A DNA stretch of 15,793 nt from Spirochaetia bacterium (GTDB taxonomy: Bacteria; Spirochaetota; Spirochaetia; Treponematales; Breznakiellaceae): positions 1 through 15,793 of the forward strand of contig BOAU01000047.1 of NCBI GenBank assembly GCA_026002025.1, read 5' to 3'. Below the pieces are notes generated by a model. The model saw nothing but the letters and a program-made list of their open reading frames with translations, had not been told where the DNA came from and ran no database searches. Shown here one piece after another: positions 14,569 through 15,793 of this stretch; within the stretch, counting starts at the first letter, position 1; every line of letters starts with the position of its first letter. The translations under genes and the position numbers were made by a program.

Positions 14569-15519
14569 CTAAAATAAAGCGTTTTCGCGATCGATTTTTC
14601 TGATTATGGAGTTGCTTATCATAACCAGTAAAAACCCGAATACCGATTGATACAGTGAAATTGCCGATGTGAAGGCAAGCTCACCGGAACGTATACCGGA
14701 ACGATAGACAAACACATCGATAATATCGGTAACCTCCAGAAGCGTCGGATTAAGATTCGTGAGGCCCATAATCATGGGAAGGCTGCCGCGGAGCATATTG
14801 CCCAGGGACAGCATAAAAAGCATGATCACCGTGGGACGAAGCAGGGGCAATGTAATATGGACGATCTGTTTCCATTTACTAGCGCCGTCAACCATGGCAG
14901 CTTCATAGTAAGTCGGATCAATACCGGTAAGGGTGGCGTAATAAATTATGGAAGAATACCCGGCCTGATTCCAGGTATTACATATCACTAAAATAGGAAT
15001 CCAGTATTTGGGGTTGGAATAAAAATCAACGCGGTTTCCCCCGAAAAAAACCAATAGATTATTCAACGTGCCGAGATTGTAATTCAAAATCGACTGCAGA
15101 ATCGAACCGAAGGCCATCCATGAAATGAAAAACGGAAAAAACATGACGCTCTGGGTAACTTTGACAAAACGGCGGTTTTTAATTTCTGCAAGCATGATGG
15201 CGATTGCAACGGCAACTATTGTTCCGATAACAAAATACAGGATATTCAATACAACCGTATTCCGGGTCGCACGAAAAGCTTTATCAAGACTGTTAAAGAA
15301 AAATTGGAAATTGCGGAAGATAGGCTCGGCCCAGGGACTGCCAAAAATACCGCCGCGAAAGTTATAATCCTTGAAAACAAGCACAAGACCTGCCATAGGG
15401 AAGTAGCAGAACAACAGCAAAAAGATCGTCCCCGGCAGCGCGAAAAAATAGAGCGAAGCGTCCTGTTTAAGGCTACCCAAAAGAGTTGTTTTTCGTCGTA
15501 GTTTGAACTTTTCCTTCAT
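14569..15519 (-). CDS. lplB: Sugar ABC transporter permease, LplB type
   Basis: The 316-aa inner-membrane protein has an N-terminal cytoplasmic stretch, six transmembrane helices and the EAA loop YEAAMVDGASKWKQIVHITLPL, followed by PTVIMLFMLSLG. FALPGTIFLLLFCYFPMAGL and FKDYNFRGGIFGSPW are characteristic of LplB proteins. It pairs with LplC to form the channel. A weak AAGGAAA stands about 10 nt upstream of the ATG, and no clear promoter is visible in the 38 bp to the end of the preceding minus-strand frame. The operon may therefore once have been transcribed together with that upstream gene. Confidence 0.92.
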   Translation of the reverse strand: MKEKFKLRRKTTLLGSLKQDASLYFFALPGTIFLLLFCYFPMAGLVLVFKDYNFRGGIFGSPWAEPIFRNFQFFFNSLDKAFRATRNTVVLNILYFVIGTIVAVAIAIMLAEIKNRRFVKVTQSVMFFPFFISWMAFGSILQSILNYNLGTLNNLLVFFGGNRVDFYSNPKYWIPILVICNTWNQAGYSSIIYYATLTGIDPTYYEAAMVDGASKWKQIVHITLPLLRPTVIMLFMLSLGNMLRGSLPMIMGLTNLNPTLLEVTDIIDVFVYRSGIRSGELAFTSAISLYQSVFGFLLVMISNSIIRKIDRENALF

Positions 15520-15557
15520 TTATAAGCTATTTCCTTTTTTGCCTACCGCTCATACGG

Positions 15558-15698
15558 TTAGGGCACAATGCCTGAGAATATCTCGCTCCAGGTTCCTTTC
15601 TTGCCGGATCCGCCTTCCCAGCGGTGATAGTGGCCCCGAAGCAAAGCAAAAGAGGCCCATTTCTGCGTGAATCCGGCGAAATTCCGGGTATTATGACA
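15558..15698 (-). pseudogene. C-terminal tail of an unrecognised minus-strand gene
   Basis: A 46-codon frame ends at TAA 15558-15560. Its sequence (FTQKWASFALLRGHYHRW, then EGGSGKKGTWSEIFSGIVP) looks like genuine protein, with aromatic and charged residues and balanced codon use. There is no start codon, and it ends upstream exactly where the plus-strand permease tail begins. It was probably the gene before lplB, cut by the rearrangement that brought in the inverted repeat. The family is not recognised. Confidence 0.4.
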
Positions 15699-15734
15699 TT
15701 AGAGGGAAAATTTATCGGGGCGGTGAAAGGATAG
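15693..15734 (+). pseudogene. Tail of a second LplC-type permease on the plus strand
   Basis: The last codons GKFIGAVKG-stop mirror the IIIGAVKG-stop of lplC, and the final 15 bp lie in the 74-bp inverted repeat. Immediately upstream of about 15704 the similarity to lplC ends and no permease sequence can be read. The differences from lplC (three base changes in the preceding 16 bp) suggest a paralogous permease rather than a fresh copy. Confidence 0.5.
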
Positions 15735-15793
15735 ATCAGGTATTTAACCCTTCGTTGAAGGGTATAATCATTGAGGAGGACGAAATGAAGAAG
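15720..15793 (+). repeat. 74-bp perfect inverted repeat, right copy (cut by window end)
   Basis: Identical to the reverse complement of 13602-13675, including hairpin (15747-15763), TATAAT (15763-15768), GGAGG and ATG (15785). The repeat may continue past the window. Identity through a non-coding leader suggests recent duplication or conversion, or active recombination. Confidence 0.95.
15785..15793 (+). CDS. Start of a second sugar-binding-protein gene (partial)
   Basis: ATG AAG AAG follows the same leader and GGAGG site as the binding-protein gene at 13610, so a paralogue on the plus strand is expected to continue beyond the window. Only three codons are visible, so this rests on the leader identity. 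Confidence 0.5.

Overview
The window looks like a chromosomal segment of a spirochaete, most likely a Treponema-type organism from a carbohydrate-rich gut. The basis is family-level recognition only: a large inner-membrane TPR protein with the architecture of spirochaetal flagellar-collar proteins, a secreted E-set/glycogen-binding-domain protein beside it, and Lpl/Ytc-type sugar ABC transporters whose binding protein has a non-lipidated AGG-type signal peptide. No rRNA or tRNA gene was seen.

Layout. (1) 1-157: possible end of an insertion sequence with the first 15 codons of a minus-strand gene. (2) 158-4077: the TPR membrane protein (minus) diverges from the E-set protein (plus) across a 41-bp gap holding a 12-bp palindrome. 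(3) 4111-7122: a sugar-acid module on the plus strand: a GntR/FCD regulator, a mannonate-dehydratase-like (RspA/ManD) enolase-superfamily enzyme and an SDR oxidoreductase. The regulator gene and the enzyme pair each follow a copy of the same operator-promoter arrangement. Between the second copy and the dehydratase lies a 47-codon tail of a MalG-type permease, so a transporter was probably lost there. (4) 7132-8980: an 18-bp-stem hairpin, an AT-rich ROK regulator, then wreckage: a URO-D-like fragment, an LplC-like permease fragment and a 110-bp palindromic repeat. (5) 9076-10130: a complete DUF2281/PIN toxin-antitoxin pair and, on the other strand, the remnant of a second PIN pair. (6) 10117-15519: a minus-strand operon, lplB - lplC - binding protein - GH4 glycosidase - PIG-L deacetylase. 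(7) 15520-15793: the tail of an unrecognised minus-strand gene, then a plus-strand permease tail and the first three codons of a second binding-protein gene.

Together the intact genes suggest uptake of a (possibly acetylated) uronic-acid-containing oligosaccharide by LplABC, deacetylation by PIG-L, hydrolysis by a GH4 alpha-galacturonidase/glucuronidase-like enzyme, and conversion of a released sugar acid by the ManD/SDR pair under GntR control. Linking the two clusters into one pathway is inference.

The most notable structure is a 74-bp perfect inverted repeat (13602-13675 and 15720-15793, the second copy reaching the window edge). It surrounds the two permease genes and leads into a binding-protein gene on each side, so inversion between the copies would switch the permease pair from one binding protein to the other. 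A second notable structure is the duplicated operator-promoter of the GntR module.
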